Shown piece after piece: positions 43,668 to 51,945 of a stretch of 51,945 nt of DNA. The DNA is taken from NCBI GenBank assembly GCA_002729725.1, contig PBYS01000111.1, positions 1-51,945 on the forward strand. Direction: 5' to 3'. How positions within the stretch are numbered: position 1 is the stretch's first letter; every line of letters starts with the position of its first letter. A program made the translations under genes and the position numbers. Source of the DNA: Puniceicoccaceae bacterium. Its GTDB lineage: Bacteria; Verrucomicrobiota; Verrucomicrobiia; Opitutales; Coraliomargaritaceae. Under the pieces are notes generated by a model. That model was given only the letters and a program-made list of their open reading frames with translations, did not search any database and was not told the DNA's origin.

Positions 43668-44945
43668 CTAAATCGAGCGGATGCCGGCCGCGAGCACTTC
43701 CGCGGCTTGTTCGATATCGGCACCGTTGTGGGCCGTGCAGATGAAGCAGGTCTCGTAGGCCGAAGGTGGCAGGTAGACGCCGTGGTCGAGCGCATATTTA
43801 AACAGTGTGTTGAAGTGCTGGGTCTGGCTACTGGTGGCGTCTTGGTAATTACGCACAGGCGCTTCGCTGAAGAAGAGGCCAAACATCGAGCCCACTTGTG
43901 GCACTTGCAGCGGCAGGCCTTTTTCCTTGGCCGCCGCTAGCAGCGCTTCGCGAATCTGTGCGCCCATTGCTTCGAAGAGCGGATACGGATTGGTATCTTT
44001 GAGCTTTTGCAATGCCGCGATGCCGGCCGCCATCGCGAGCGGATTGCCACTCAGAGTGCCGGCTTGGTAAACGGGACCGAGCGGTGCGAGGTGATCCATG
44101 ATCTCAGCTTTGCCACCGAAGGCGCCGACTGGTAGGCCGCCACCGATGATTTTGCCCAATGCTGTGAGGTCGGGCGTGATGCCGATGCGTTCTTGCACGC
44201 CACCGAGGGCCAGGCGGAAGCCCGTCATGACTTCATCGAAGATTAAGACCGAACCATTGCTGGTGCAGAGCTCGCGTAGTAATTCCAGATAGCCGCCGTC
44301 GGGCAAGATGAGTCCACAGTTGGCCGGGTATGGTTCGACAATGATCGCGGCGATCTCGTCGCCCTGTTGTGCGAAGCAGGCCTGCAAGGCTTCCGGATCG
44401 TTGTAGTCCAGCACGATGGTTTCCGCCGCAAAGCTGGCAGGGATGCCCGCGCTATCGGGGTTGCCCAGTGTCAGCGCGCCCGAGCCGGCTTTGACTAAGA
44501 GCGAATCCACATGGCCGTGGTAGCAGCCTGCAAATTTGATGATTTTGTTGCGTCCGGTGTAGCCGCGTGCCAGTCGGATGGCCGACATGGTGGCTTCGGT
44601 GCCGGAGTTGCACATGCGCACTTTTTCGACCGAAGGCACTATCTCGACCAGTAGCTCCGCCATGCTCACCTCGTACGGATTGGGTGTGCCAAAGCTGGTG
44701 CCGTTTTCCAGTGCGGTGGCGATCGCAGCTCGGATGTCTGGATCATTGTGCCCATGGATGGCTGGGCCCCAGGTGCAGACGAAGTCGATCAGTTCGGCCC
44801 CATCGGCAGTCGTTAGATGCGCGCCGTTGGCGCTCTGAGTAAAGAAAGGTGCGCCGCCCACGGAACGGAAAGCACGAACAGGAGAGTTCACACCGCCAGG
44901 AATGAGTTGCTGCGCACGTTTAAAAAGTTGTTCGGAAGATTTCAT
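43668..44945 (-). CDS. hemL: Glutamate-1-semialdehyde 2,1-aminomutase
   Basis: 425 aa from ATG 44945 ([26 protein letters not shown]). PLP-dependent: [32 protein letters not shown], and the PLP lysine region [18 protein letters not shown]. Makes 5-aminolevulinate for heme. It is the first conserved gene beyond the cassette array; element at 44982 lies 37 bp upstream of its start. Confidence 0.96.
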   Translation of the reverse strand: MKSSEQLFKRAQQLIPGGVNSPVRAFRSVGGAPFFTQSANGAHLTTADGAELIDFVCTWGPAIHGHNDPDIRAAIATALENGTSFGTPNPYEVSMAELLVEIVPSVEKVRMCNSGTEATMSAIRLARGYTGRNKIIKFAGCYHGHVDSLLVKAGSGALTLGNPDSAGIPASFAAETIVLDYNDPEALQACFAQQGDEIAAIIVEPYPANCGLILPDGGYLELLRELCTSNGSVLIFDEVMTGFRLALGGVQERIGITPDLTALGKIIGGGLPVGAFGGKAEIMDHLAPLGPVYQAGTLSGNPLAMAAGIAALQKLKDTNPYPLFEAMGAQIREALLAAAKEKGLPLQVPQVGSMFGLFFSEAPVRNYQDATSSQTQHFNTLFKYALDHGVYLPPSAYETCFICTAHNGADIEQAAEVLAAGIRSI

Positions 44946-44981
44946 GTTGAAGGATGGTTGAAGGTCCAAGGCTAAACGTCA

Positions 44982-45079
44982 AACGTGGATACTAGACACC
45001 CATCCTGCGGGCCTAGTCGTCCTGTTGATTTTTAGAGTTTTACGGGCGGGTTAAATGGGTTGTCTGTGTCGTCTGGATC
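44982..45079 (-). repeat. attC-like palindromic element 1 (array end next to hemL)
   Basis: Read on the minus strand: GATC-CAGAC-GAC[A]CAGACA and, after a long loop, TGTCTAGTA-TCCAC-GTTTGAC. The outer stem has one mismatch. It shares 64 identical bases with element 15 (45015-45078 equals 51258-51321). Confidence 0.65.
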
Positions 45080-45232
45080 AGGACTCGAATGTGTAGGATG
45101 CCCAGACCGCTCAACTGCACTCATGCCTGCTTTTCCATTCCCGACCTTGTCGGGAGAGACCGCAGCGTAAAGGACCTTGTCCCACGCAGCAGGCTTTATT
45201 TTCAATAATTTACGCTTATGATGAGGTTTCAT
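45032..45232 (-). CDS. Possible small cassette gene, hypothetical
   Basis: 66 aa, basic N-terminus (MKPHHKRKLLKIKPAAWDKVL), then low-complexity Pro/Asp. Its C-terminus (PDPDDTDNPFNPPVKL) is encoded by element 1. Start overlaps a 36-aa ORF. No known family; coding status doubtful. Confidence 0.3.
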   Translation of the reverse strand: MKPHHKRKLLKIKPAAWDKVLYAAVSPDKVGNGKAGMSAVERSGHPTHSSPDPDDTDNPFNPPVKL

Positions 45233-45326
45233 TATTCGTTCTTAGCGTCGGGTTGGATAAGCGTCCCATTAGCGGTGATAAGCGGTTAAAAAATACGTCT
45301 GATTGGGGTTCGTTTTTTAATTTCAT
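45216..45326 (-). CDS. Possible 36-residue cassette ORF
   Basis: Begins MKLKNEPQSDVFFNRLSPLM directly downstream of element 2 and ends at TAA overlapping the next ORF. Too short for any family call. Listed because every other cassette has an ORF at this position. Confidence 0.2.
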   Translation of the reverse strand: MKLKNEPQSDVFFNRLSPLMGRLSNPTLRTNNETSS

Positions 45327-45332
45327 TCCCTG

Positions 45333-45385
45333 ATCGTCGAGCGTGATCGCGAAGTGAGGTACGAATGGAGTTGATCTCCGTGACT
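45333..45385 (-). repeat. attC-like palindromic element 2 (degenerate)
   Basis: Follows the yoeB stop. The minus strand reads GGAGATCAACTCC..TTCGCGATC..GACGATC: the conserved loop AACTCC..TTCG is present, but the outer stem is not clearly complementary. Confidence 0.4.
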
Positions 45386-45395
45386 TGATGGCAAT

Positions 45396-45665
45396 TCAAT
45401 TGCCATAGTGCGTCCACATTCGTAAAATCTTTACGACCTTTTCTTCTTCGTAAACCTGATAGACCAATCTGTGTTGAATGTTGATTCGCCTTGAATAAGC
45501 GCCTGAAAGATCGCCAACCAATGGTTCGTATTCTGGTGGTTTCCTGAACGGGTCTTCCTTCAACAGATCAATCAGCTCAATAGCTTTCCGTTTTAAGTTA
45601 CTACGAGAGATTTTTTTCGCATCCTTCTGAGCCTGCTTGGCGTATACGATACGATAATTCACCAC
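45396..45665 (-). CDS. YoeB-type mRNA interferase toxin
   Basis: 89 aa, RelE/ParE fold of the Txe/YoeB family: MVNYRIVYAKQAQKDAKKISRSNLKRKAIELIDLLKEDPFRKPPEYEPLVGDLSGAYSRRINIQHRLVYQVYEEEKVVKILRMWTHYGN has the family's PPEYEPL.G.L.GAYSRRIN..HRLVY core and His-Tyr end. It cuts mRNA on the ribosome. The start overlaps the antitoxin stop by seven bases. Common in integron arrays, where such pairs stabilise cassettes. Confidence 0.9.
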   Translation of the reverse strand: MVNYRIVYAKQAQKDAKKISRSNLKRKAIELIDLLKEDPFRKPPEYEPLVGDLSGAYSRRINIQHRLVYQVYEEEKVVKILRMWTHYGN

Positions 45666-45901
45666 TCAATCGTCTCACTGCAGTCCTCAATTTTTTCCTC
45701 CATTCCCTTTTTGATGGAATCCACCATCCCGGGAATTGAACTCAGATGTAACGTCTCAGAAATGGCTCTCCAGTCATCCTCTGAAATAAGCACAGCATTG
45801 CCGCGCTTACCTGTTATCTGAATGGGGATGTGTGAATCGTTTGCTTCGTCGATAAGCTTGTAGAGCTTATTCCGGGCGGTGGTTGCGGTAATCGTAGTCA
45901 T
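45659..45901 (-). CDS. YefM/Phd-family antitoxin
   Basis: 80 aa from ATG 45901 (MTTITATTARNKLYKLIDEAND), with the Phd/YefM core PIQITGKRGNAVLISEDDWRAISETLHLSSIPGM. Binds and neutralises the YoeB toxin and represses the operon. An in-frame ATG at 45919 is less typical. Confidence 0.9.
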   Translation of the reverse strand: MTTITATTARNKLYKLIDEANDSHIPIQITGKRGNAVLISEDDWRAISETLHLSSIPGMVDSIKKGMEEKIEDCSETIEW

Positions 45902-45950
45902 GACTGGAAGCGTGCGCAATTACGTGCGTTTGTCAATTCCTCATATTGCC

Positions 45951-45998
45951 ATCGTCGAGCTTTGGCGCGCCTTTAGGTGTTGTCCAGGAGCGACTAGA
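45951..45998 (-). repeat. attC-like palindromic element 3
   Basis: Minus strand: TAGTC-GCT[C]CTGGAC, loop, GCGCCAAAGC-TCGAC-GATGG. The outer GCT/AGC stem and the single extrahelical base are kept; the inner stem has mismatches. Lies just upstream of yefM. Confidence 0.6.
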
Positions 45999-46017
45999 TG
46001 TGTGCTGGGTAACCGGC

Positions 46018-46239
46018 TCATTGATTAAAGGGTGAAATACCATGAATAACGATATAAACATAGTAATCAAGTCCCAGAGCCAGCCTGATGGAGGCGAAGG
46101 CTATAGCGCAGGGCAAGCTGTGCGGGTAACGTGTATGGTGAAGAAGGCCTGTGCGCAACATGCGGGGCGACTGTGTGCGGCGTAGCTCGAAGAGCGAAGA
46201 CGTATGCACAAGTTCCGAGGTCTTTCGAATCCATGGCAT
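46018..46239 (-). CDS. Possible cassette ORF of unknown function
   Basis: 73 aa, begins right after element 4 and ends just before element 3, which is the position expected of a cassette gene. Composition is odd (His, Arg and Ser rich, ending YYVYIVIHGISPFNQ) and no family is recognised. A 47-aa ORF on the opposite strand (46042-46185) is an equally weak alternative. The cassette may be non-coding. Confidence 0.25.
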   Translation of the reverse strand: MPWIRKTSELVHTSSLFELRRTQSPRMLRTGLLHHTRYPHSLPCAIAFASIRLALGLDYYVYIVIHGISPFNQ

Positions 46240-46265
46240 TTATTCTATTGCCCACTCCCGTCTGG
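46216..46265 (-). repeat. attC-like palindromic element 4 (weak)
   Basis: Minus strand: CGAACCAGACGGGAGTGGGC..TGCCATGGATTCG. End boxes CGAAC and ATTCG and a short TGGGCA/TGCCA stem are visible. Part of it encodes the end of the SIMPL protein. Confidence 0.4.
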
Positions 46266-47042
46266 TTCGCTCCCATCTTTTATGAGATAGATAACGGTGA
46301 TATTCGAAGTGGTCTCAATCTTCGAAGGGACAAAGAAAGGTGGTTCTTCTTCTGAACTCGATGAACTATCCCTAAAGCCAGTAAGACGTATCCTAGATCT
46401 TGTAATGCCTTGCTCGTCGTAGTGACGAGAAGGAACCATCAACTCGCTGATGCGGGTGAACCCCTGCTGCGAAATTGCAAATACACCTTTGATTTCTGTA
46501 TCATAGGACTCCGCCAGAAACTTAGCTGTCTGCCGACTGTCCTTGATTGCTTTAGATAACGCCTCCTGTTCAATTTTGGTCTTCTCTGAAGTGTCAAAGC
46601 TTACATCGACTACATCTACAAATTCATGTAGGTAGATTTCTTTCAGTAAGGTGCTATATTCGTCGAGGTTCCTGTAATTGATCTCAAAACTGCGTGACGT
46701 GGTGAAGCGCACTTCTTTTTCTTCTTTGGGCTGAGAAGAACTGAAGGGGTCAACAGCGCTGTATTTTTTGTTCACTCGTATATCAGTGGCGTCAATGTCA
46801 TCCTTATCGACATCAAAAGCTTTAAGAGTAGATAGGATGATCGATGAATTTTCTTGGATACTCGCGAGGCATTCAGTTTTCCCTGCTGATGAGTTAGAAA
46901 TAGAAAGGTATATTACTGCAATATCTGGCTGATGAGAGACGCTGCCGCTTCCTTTTACGATGACGAATGGTTGTTCCGGCAGATCGTCCGCGATTAAGGA
47001 GCAGGCCGATAGCAATAGACAGAGGAGGAATTTCATTTTCAT
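46245..47042 (-). CDS. SIMPL-domain (DUF541) exported protein
   Basis: 265 aa. Signal peptide MKFLLCLLLSACSLIA, then the SIMPL pattern FVIVKGSGSVSHQPDIAVIYLSIS, a central IDATDIRVNKKYSA and IKDSRQTAKFLAESYDTEIKGVFAISQQG. The lipobox-like LLSAC suggests a possible lipoprotein. Likely periplasmic, function unknown. One of the largest cassette genes in this array. Its C-terminus (PDGSGQ) is encoded by element 4. Confidence 0.8.
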   Translation of the reverse strand: MKMKFLLCLLLSACSLIADDLPEQPFVIVKGSGSVSHQPDIAVIYLSISNSSAGKTECLASIQENSSIILSTLKAFDVDKDDIDATDIRVNKKYSAVDPFSSSQPKEEKEVRFTTSRSFEINYRNLDEYSTLLKEIYLHEFVDVVDVSFDTSEKTKIEQEALSKAIKDSRQTAKFLAESYDTEIKGVFAISQQGFTRISELMVPSRHYDEQGITRSRIRLTGFRDSSSSSEEEPPFFVPSKIETTSNITVIYLIKDGSEPDGSGQ

Positions 47043-47053
47043 AATTATTTCAG

Positions 47054-47107
47054 CGAACGTGGCTCTGGCGCGGCGCGTTAGCGACGTTGTCCAGTAGCGT
47101 CTGGATC
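47054..47107 (-). repeat. attC-like palindromic element 5
   Basis: Minus strand: GATC-CAGAC-GCT[A]CTGG..loop TCGCTAACGCGCC..CCAGAGC-CAC-GTTCG. Same architecture as element 14, including the extrahelical A. Confidence 0.75.
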
Positions 47108-47404
47108 GGCCTTGATTGTTCGTGTGAATTCGAGCTCTTCTTCGACCTTCACTATTCTTTTCCCAAGGTGAGTGATTGTCCAGAGCTGGATACCTGAAAA
47201 TACCATCAATACGAAAAATAAAATCTGCGATTCAGCATAGTCATAAGGTATCGTGACTGTTCCGATTTCCTGATTTTCTTCATTCTTTACAGGATACGTT
47301 TGATTCGCGACTGAAACCACCTGTGAAGAAAGCCAAAAGATGGAAGACAGCAAGAAGGTCAAAACTGTGATGCTCTTCAGTATTCTGTAGGAAGCTGTTT
47401 CCAT
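47078..47404 (-). CDS. Two-helix membrane protein, hypothetical
   Basis: 108 aa with two hydrophobic segments (SITVLTFLLSSIFWLSSQVV and ILFFVLMVFSGIQLWTI) around a short exported loop, then a charged C-terminal helix. The last residues (DPDATGQRR) are encoded by element 5. No known family. Confidence 0.6.
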   Translation of the reverse strand: METASYRILKSITVLTFLLSSIFWLSSQVVSVANQTYPVKNEENQEIGTVTIPYDYAESQILFFVLMVFSGIQLWTITHLGKRIVKVEEELEFTRTIKADPDATGQRR

Positions 47405-47415
47405 TTATTTTCTGC

Positions 47416-47513
47416 CGATCGGTGAGGACTGGCACCCAGCCCTAGGGTTTTGGATTAGTGAGGGTTGTCGAATATCTGGCGCGTAAAATGGGTTGACCAG
47501 CTCCGTCTGGATC
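47416..47513 (-). repeat. attC-like palindromic element 6
   Basis: Minus strand: GATC-CAGAC-GGA[G]CTGGTCAACCCA, long loop, TGGGTGCCAGTCC-TCACC-GATCGG. Outer GGA/TCC, extrahelical G, inner CTGG..CCCA/TGGG..CCAG with two bulges. Confidence 0.7.
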
Positions 47514-47566
47514 TACGCTCCATATGGTCGACTGATGGTGGCTTGGACTTATGATCTAAACAATGT

Positions 47567-47749
47567 TTATTTGAAGAAGTAGTAGAACATTCCACCAAAC
47601 ACTGCCAGTGACACAAAGAGTGACGCGGGAGTCCCAAACTCAAACGCATGTGCGATACCTGCAAACCCTGTGACTATTAATCCAAACGCGACGACTCCAG
47701 GGGTAAGCCAAAATTTATTAAATTCTTTCTTTTTCTGTTCTTCGTCCAT
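47567..47749 (-). CDS. Small two-helix membrane protein, hypothetical
   Basis: 60 aa from ATG 47749 (MDEEQKKKEFNKFWLTPGVVAFGL). Two hydrophobic segments, VVAFGLIVTGFAGIAHAF and SLFVSLAVFGGMFYYFF. The longer reading to 47824 is translated element 7. Function unknown. Confidence 0.55.
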   Translation of the reverse strand: MDEEQKKKEFNKFWLTPGVVAFGLIVTGFAGIAHAFEFGTPASLFVSLAVFGGMFYYFFK

Positions 47750-47756
47750 TTTTGTA

Positions 47757-47822
47757 GATCGTGAAGAGGTGGCACGGAGTGAGCGCAGCGAACGGAGTTG
47801 TCCACTCTCGCCTTGTTCGATC
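47757..47822 (-). repeat. attC-like palindromic element 7
   Basis: Minus strand: CGAAC-AAGGC-GAG[A]GTGGAC, loop AACTCCGTTCGCTGCGCTCAC, GTGCCACCTC-TTCAC-GATC. The GAG/CTC outer stem and GTGG/CCAC inner stem are perfect. No ORF lies between it and element 8 (64 bp), so the cassette there is empty. Confidence 0.75.
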
Positions 47823-47896
47823 AATTCGTTTCAACAGGCTGGACGTTCGTTAGCGCCCCTGAATTAAACTCTTTTACATGACTAAGCAGTGGTGTA

Positions 47897-48452
<556 letters not shown>

Positions 48453-48532
48453 TACGCTTCATTTGGTCGATTGCTCGTGGTTGGTTGATGTCCTATTCCT
48501 TTTCTAGAAGGATGCTTTAATTTGCGTCAGAG

Positions 48533-48715
48533 TCAGCTTTCTTTTTCATTTTTTGTTAGCTTTCTGAATAGGTGCTCAGACAATCCTAGGGCAACCACAG
48601 CAAAAAGGATCGAGCAAACGATTGCTGGTATCGCGGACAAGAATATGAGCCAAGGAAGCAGCGTTACAAATGCTACAAAGAGGAGGCATACACATCTCGC
48701 ATTCGATTCCTTCAT
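48533..48715 (-). CDS. Small membrane protein, hypothetical
   Basis: 60 aa, nearly all hydrophobic (CVCLLFVAFVTLLPWLIFLSAIPAIVCSILFAVVALGL), two helices, then a charged tail. No known family. Confidence 0.5.
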   Translation of the reverse strand: MKESNARCVCLLFVAFVTLLPWLIFLSAIPAIVCSILFAVVALGLSEHLFRKLTKNEKES

Positions 48716-48725
48716 TTCTTCTGTA

Positions 48726-49189
<464 letters not shown>

Positions 49190-49198
49190 TAATTCTGT

Positions 49199-49263
49199 CG
49201 AACGTATGAGCATGATCACGCAGTGAGCGACGGCGAACGGAGTTGATCACTGCGACTGGATCG
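49199..49263 (-). repeat. attC-like palindromic element 11
   Basis: Minus strand: GATC-CAGTC-GCA[G]TGATCA, loop ACTCCGTTCGCCGTCGCTCA, TGATCATGC-TCATAC-GTTCG. Outer GCA/TGC, extrahelical G, inner TGATCA/TGATCA. Confidence 0.8.
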
Positions 49264-49960
49264 AAAATGGATCCCGAGTGACTTTCACAATCTCGTCCCA
49301 GTCATGCTTCTCTGAGAGTCTTTTGGGCGAGCACTCTTCGTAAATTAACATATTGTTGTAGTATAGGCGTGCCCATGTGCCTTCTTCTTCATCTTCATAT
49401 TCTTTTTTATTACGATCCCACCAGTGATTTGGCAGAACATACATACGCCTTAAAGCATAAACTGGCGATTCATACTCAAGTTTCGAATGGCTGATGCTGT
49501 TTTTAATCTGCTCAGTTCCCAGTATGTAGGCGGGCAGTTCTTTTGATGCATCTCTTGTGAACAAGATTACATACCTGAGTTCTAATCCATCAATATCGAG
49601 CGTATCAGGCTTACGTATAGTGATCTTCTTTTGATATTTAGTGATATCTAGCCCATGGAAATCAAATGTTTCACTGGATTTATCAGTCCGTTTCTCCGAA
49701 AAACCGATGTCAAAACTTCTGCTTCCTGCAATTTCGTTCTTGATCCTTAACGGTCGAATTAAATCCAAGGAAGCCTTCGAGAGTAGTGCGTTTTCGATAG
49801 TGAATTCGTGTCCATCTTTCCGTTCTACTCGAATGCTAGAATCTTCAATAGACAGAATTTTAACGTTAATTTTTCGACCATCCTCTGACTCTAATTTGAT
49901 GTATTCTGCATTCAGGCAAGACGTAACAAAGAGCAGTAGTATCAAATTTGTGTATTTCAT
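49247..49960 (-). CDS. Exported protein with SHD1-like domain
   Basis: 237 aa from ATG 49960 (MKYTNLILLLFVTSCLNAEY). Signal peptide, then YIKLESEDGRKINVKILSIEDSSIRVERKDGHEFTIENALLSKASLDLIRPL, which matches the SHD1-type repeat common in Verrucomicrobia and Planctomycetes (F-x-s-x-dGr..a.i....v.i...dG....). The rest is beta-rich and unassigned. Tail encoded by element 11. Confidence 0.6.
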   Translation of the reverse strand: MKYTNLILLLFVTSCLNAEYIKLESEDGRKINVKILSIEDSSIRVERKDGHEFTIENALLSKASLDLIRPLRIKNEIAGSRSFDIGFSEKRTDKSSETFDFHGLDITKYQKKITIRKPDTLDIDGLELRYVILFTRDASKELPAYILGTEQIKNSISHSKLEYESPVYALRRMYVLPNHWWDRNKKEYEDEEEGTWARLYYNNMLIYEECSPKRLSEKHDWDEIVKVTRDPFSIQSQ

Positions 49961-49967
49961 TTTCTTT

Positions 49968-50023
49968 CGATCGTGGAGCATGAGCCATGGTGCGATAGCG
50001 ACATTGCTCACTGCGATTGGTTA
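49968..50023 (-). repeat. attC-like palindromic element 12
   Basis: Minus strand: AAC-CAATC-GCA[G]TGAGCAATG, loop TCGCTATCGCAC, CATGGCTCATGC-TCCAC-GATC. Inner stem TGAGCaATG/CATgGCTCA covaries with CTGGCaATG/CATcGCCAG of element 14. Confidence 0.8.
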
Positions 50024-50343
50024 TGCCTTTCGTTTTCCTCCTTGAACAACAGGAACGGCAATTTCCCTGCTTGAGCTAGATTGCCTAGTTTACTAAGTGA
50101 AAGGAAGAAAAATGGGAAGAGTGCGATCATCGCAATAGCTTCTATCCATTTGTTTTCTATATCTATTCTTGAAATAAATTCTATTAGTAAGATGTAGGCG
50201 GCTGCGATTGAAAACACTGCTAAGGAATACTTGAATGGGTTAACTTTCGGTTTCTTCTTTTTCTTCCATTCTTTATACAAAGTCACCATCCACTTTTTCA
50301 TGGAGTAGTCGGATGCTAGGTCTTTGTTTGATTCCTTCTGCAT
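50008..50343 (-). CDS. Two-helix membrane protein, hypothetical
   Basis: 111 aa. Basic N-terminus (KKWMVTLYKEWKKKKKPKVNPFKYS), two hydrophobic segments (LAVFSIAAAYILLIEFI and AIAMIALFPFFFLSL), charged tail. No known family. Tail encoded by element 12. Confidence 0.55.
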   Translation of the reverse strand: MQKESNKDLASDYSMKKWMVTLYKEWKKKKKPKVNPFKYSLAVFSIAAAYILLIEFISRIDIENKWIEAIAMIALFPFFFLSLSKLGNLAQAGKLPFLLFKEENERHNQSQ

Positions 50344-50410
<67 letters not shown>

Positions 50411-50469
50411 GCTTTTGGTTTGTTCTGGCGTAATAGTTATCGGGGTCACACTGATACCCCTAATTGTAG

Positions 50470-50733
50470 CTATTTTGAATTATTTTCTTTGGTTGCTTCG
50501 ACTAGACGACCCATTTGGTGCTTCATCATTTCAAATATCTTCTGATGTTTTTCGATTTCCTTTTCGTGAAGAATGGCGGTCATCGCAGCATTTTGCTCCG
50601 CTAGTTCACTTTGAAATTTTTTCATTTCTTGTATTTCATACTTACGAAATCTCCACTGTGCCCATGCGCCGATTAGTGCGCCTGCAATGGTTCCGCCTAC
50701 GGTCATTAAAACGGCTGTGTATGGGTCGATCAT
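50470..50733 (-). CDS. Membrane-anchored coiled-coil protein, hypothetical
   Basis: 87 aa. One N-terminal membrane helix (AVLMTVGGTIAGALIGAWAQW) followed by a long coiled coil (EIQEMKKFQSELAEQNAAMTAILHEKEIEKHQKIFEMMKHQM). Gly-x-x-x-Gly pattern in the helix favours self-association. Function unknown. Confidence 0.6.
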   Translation of the reverse strand: MIDPYTAVLMTVGGTIAGALIGAWAQWRFRKYEIQEMKKFQSELAEQNAAMTAILHEKEIEKHQKIFEMMKHQMGRLVEATKENNSK

Positions 50734-50752
50734 GTTGTGTTTTTTCTTCCTC

Positions 50753-50804
50753 GAACGAGCTCTGGCGATGGCGCGTTAGCGACATTGCCAGTAGCGAATG
50801 GTTC
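50753..50804 (-). repeat. attC-like palindromic element 14
   Basis: Minus strand: GAAC-CATTC-GCT[A]CTGGCAATG, loop TCGCTAACGCGC, CATCGCCAGAGC-TC-GTTCG. Outer GCT/AGC, extrahelical A, inner 8 of 9 positions paired. Confidence 0.8.
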
Positions 50805-50813
50805 TAATTACAG

Positions 50814-51215
50814 TTAGAGATCAATTATCCAGCCGTTCTCGGACTTAATTAGGCGCACATGCTCTCCTTTCATTTCTTTAATTTCCCCTTTTTCGAAATT
50901 CCCAAGTTGAGCGCTAAGCATATCAATCTTCATGTCATTAAGCATGCTTCCTCCATTTTTCTCTTTTAACCTTTTGATATGGTTAGACTTGGAAATCAAA
51001 TACTGCATTTTGACGTCCAATATCGCATAATACCCTCCATCTTTTTCATAAAAGTCTGATACAGATAGATCGATTATTTCAAGAAATCCCTCACCATTAT
51101 TCTGATTGGATATTTTCTGCATTTGAACTAAAAGATCTTGAGCCTTGGGTGGAGGCTGGCTGCAAGCTGTTAAAAAGATCGCAATTGCGAGAATGGTGAT
51201 TGGTAGAGTTTTCAT
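50814..51215 (-). CDS. Small lipoprotein, hypothetical
   Basis: 133 aa from ATG 51215 (MKTLPITILAIAIFLTACSQPPPKAQ). Lipobox LTAC, then a mixed alpha/beta domain (GFLEIIDLSVSDFYEKDGGYYAILDVKMQYLISKSNHIKRLKEKNGG) that resembles the single domain of many nuclear-transport-factor-like lipoproteins, though not enough for a call. Confidence 0.6.
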   Translation of the reverse strand: MKTLPITILAIAIFLTACSQPPPKAQDLLVQMQKISNQNNGEGFLEIIDLSVSDFYEKDGGYYAILDVKMQYLISKSNHIKRLKEKNGGSMLNDMKIDMLSAQLGNFEKGEIKEMKGEHVRLIKSENGWIIDL

Positions 51216-51224
51216 TTTATTTAG

Positions 51225-51321
51225 AACGTGGAGACCAGACACCCAGCCTGTGGGCTCAGTCGTCCTGTTGATTTTTAGAGTTTTACGGGCGGGTTAAATG
51301 GGTTGTCTGTGTCGTCTGGAT
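51225..51321 (-). repeat. attC-like palindromic element 15
   Basis: Minus strand: ATC-CAGAC-GAC[A]CAGACAACCCA, long loop, TGGGTGTCTGGTC-TCCAC-GTTCTAA. Outer GAC/GTC, extrahelical A, inner stem with one more bulged A. Its left 64 bases are identical to those of element 1. Confidence 0.8.
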
Positions 51322-51329
51322 GGGTCTTC

Positions 51330-51572
51330 CTAGGAGACTGCGGGAAATGCCACGAGAGCCGAGAAGAATGTGATAATCCCGATACTTGCCAGTGCAAATC
51401 TTGAGTATTCCCTTTCTTCATCAAAATTAAAATAGATCCAGAACATCATCCCTGCAGCGCTAAAGAGGAAGGGCAGAAATAGGAGTTCTGTTATTCTGTC
51501 CGCGACTGCACCTCTCCACTTGAACATTTGGTTCACGATAATCGTAACCGGCAGAGCCCAGATGAATGTCAT
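51330..51572 (-). CDS. Small membrane protein, hypothetical
   Basis: 80 aa from ATG 51572 (MTFIWALPVTIIVNQM). Three hydrophobic stretches. The 5' end lies 20 bp from the presumed IS66 end, so the gene may be truncated or have lost its promoter. No known family. Confidence 0.5.
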   Translation of the reverse strand: MTFIWALPVTIIVNQMFKWRGAVADRITELLFLPFLFSAAGMMFWIYFNFDEEREYSRFALASIGIITFFSALVAFPAVS

Positions 51573-51592
51573 CAACGCGGTGTAGATCAATC

Positions 51593-51945
51593 GTTATCGT
51601 CCGAACATTGACCTCGATCTTTTAGCTAGCGCTAGTTGCTCCAGTTCTGAGGTAGCAGCTGTTCTAAGATCGTCTCAGGAGGACGGCCATCGTGAGGGAT
51701 CAATTTTGCCAATACGTCAGTGAGATAATCGTATGGGTTGATGTTGTGGATGGTGCAGGTCTGTAGTAGAGAGTAAATGACGGCGCTTTTCTATCCTGCG
51801 TCTGGATGTCCAATGAACATCCAGTTCTTAGCTCCAATTTTTGTAGGCCTGAACTTACTCTCTAGTAAATTAGTATCCAATCGTGTGTGACCATGCTTCA
51901 GGCATTCTAATAGTTCGGGCCATTGATTGGCGGTATAATTCAGGG
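51593..51945 (-). mobile_element. IS66-family element, C-terminal transposase fragment with in-frame stop, cut by window edge
   Basis: Reading the minus strand from the window edge to a TAG at 51632-51634 gives LLECLKHGHTRLDTNLLES, KFRPTKIGAKNWMFIGHPDAG, then TAG at 51791-51793, then KSAVIYSLLQTCTIHNINPYDYLTDVLAKL. This is the C-terminal end of the IS66 TnpC transposase. The internal TAG replaces a residue (Trp or Arg class) of the G-x-SA motif, so the copy is inactive unless suppressed. GTTATCGTCCGAACATTGAC at 51593 could be the terminal repeat. The rest of the element lies outside the window. Confidence 0.75.

Noticed and set aside
46042..46185. Plus-strand 47-residue ORF inside a cassette
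   Set aside because: Antisense to the array, no family, and a weak ribosome site; not enough to call a gene.

Overview
The window looks like chromosomal DNA from an aquatic member of Verrucomicrobiota, probably Opitutae/Puniceicoccales (Coraliomargarita-like). This is inferred from gene content: a rpsB-tsf pair beside RNase HIII, a divergent LptD next to ScpA, a PEP-CTERM-like anchored protein, an SHD1-like repeat protein, DUF547, GT2/GT-C enzymes and many verrucomicrobial hypotheticals. No rRNA or tRNA gene was seen, so the assignment is not firm.

Layout. 0-6 kb: a FeeM/LuxI-like N-acyltransferase fused to a cyclic-nucleotide-binding domain is translationally coupled to a carboxyl-methyltransferase-like enzyme. 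A HipB/HipA-like pair follows whose HipA has lost its catalytic residues, then apt and a 2-hydroxyacid dehydrogenase. 6.3-18.3 kb: a complete type I-E CRISPR-Cas locus with 30 repeats and 29 spacers. The array is transcribed leftwards from a very short leader. The cas operon (cas3, cse1, cse2, cas6e, cas7e, cas5e, cas1, cas2) ends in a separate DEDDh exonuclease gene, and a WYL regulator is divergent from cas3. 18.3-20 kb: a decayed remnant that appears to join a MoxR-like N-terminus to a BatE-like SH3 C-terminus, then a cobalamin adenosyltransferase. 20.2-27 kb: an apparent operon of DUF547, a flavoprotein-NapH fusion, a processive-type GT2 and a GT-C/GT2 fusion. 27-45 kb: mostly housekeeping genes, including RNase HIII, an A-type Fe-S carrier, rpsB-tsf, trxA-scpA-lptD, a FadL porin, metY, a PMT/TPR protein, DUF192, an M24 peptidase and hemL.

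45-51.6 kb is the most unusual part. About fifteen very small genes or gene pairs lie on the minus strand, each followed by a 50-100 bp imperfect palindrome. At least eleven palindromes share one architecture: an end box (GAAC/GATC), about 5 nt, a 3-bp stem, one extrahelical base on the 5' arm, a variable stem with compensatory changes, a loop, the returning stem, about 5 nt and a second end box (GTTC/GATC). This is the anatomy of integron attC sites, although the end boxes differ from canonical RYYYAAC/GTTRRRY. I read the region as the distal part of a chromosomal integron cassette array, with a YoeB/YefM toxin-antitoxin pair inside it. The array abuts hemL on the left and a degraded IS66 transposase on the right. 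No integrase is in the window.

The CRISPR array also holds two spacers whose three differences are all synonymous in one reading frame, evidence that the locus sampled diverged relatives of one invader gene. All calls come from reading the sequence; no database search was run.
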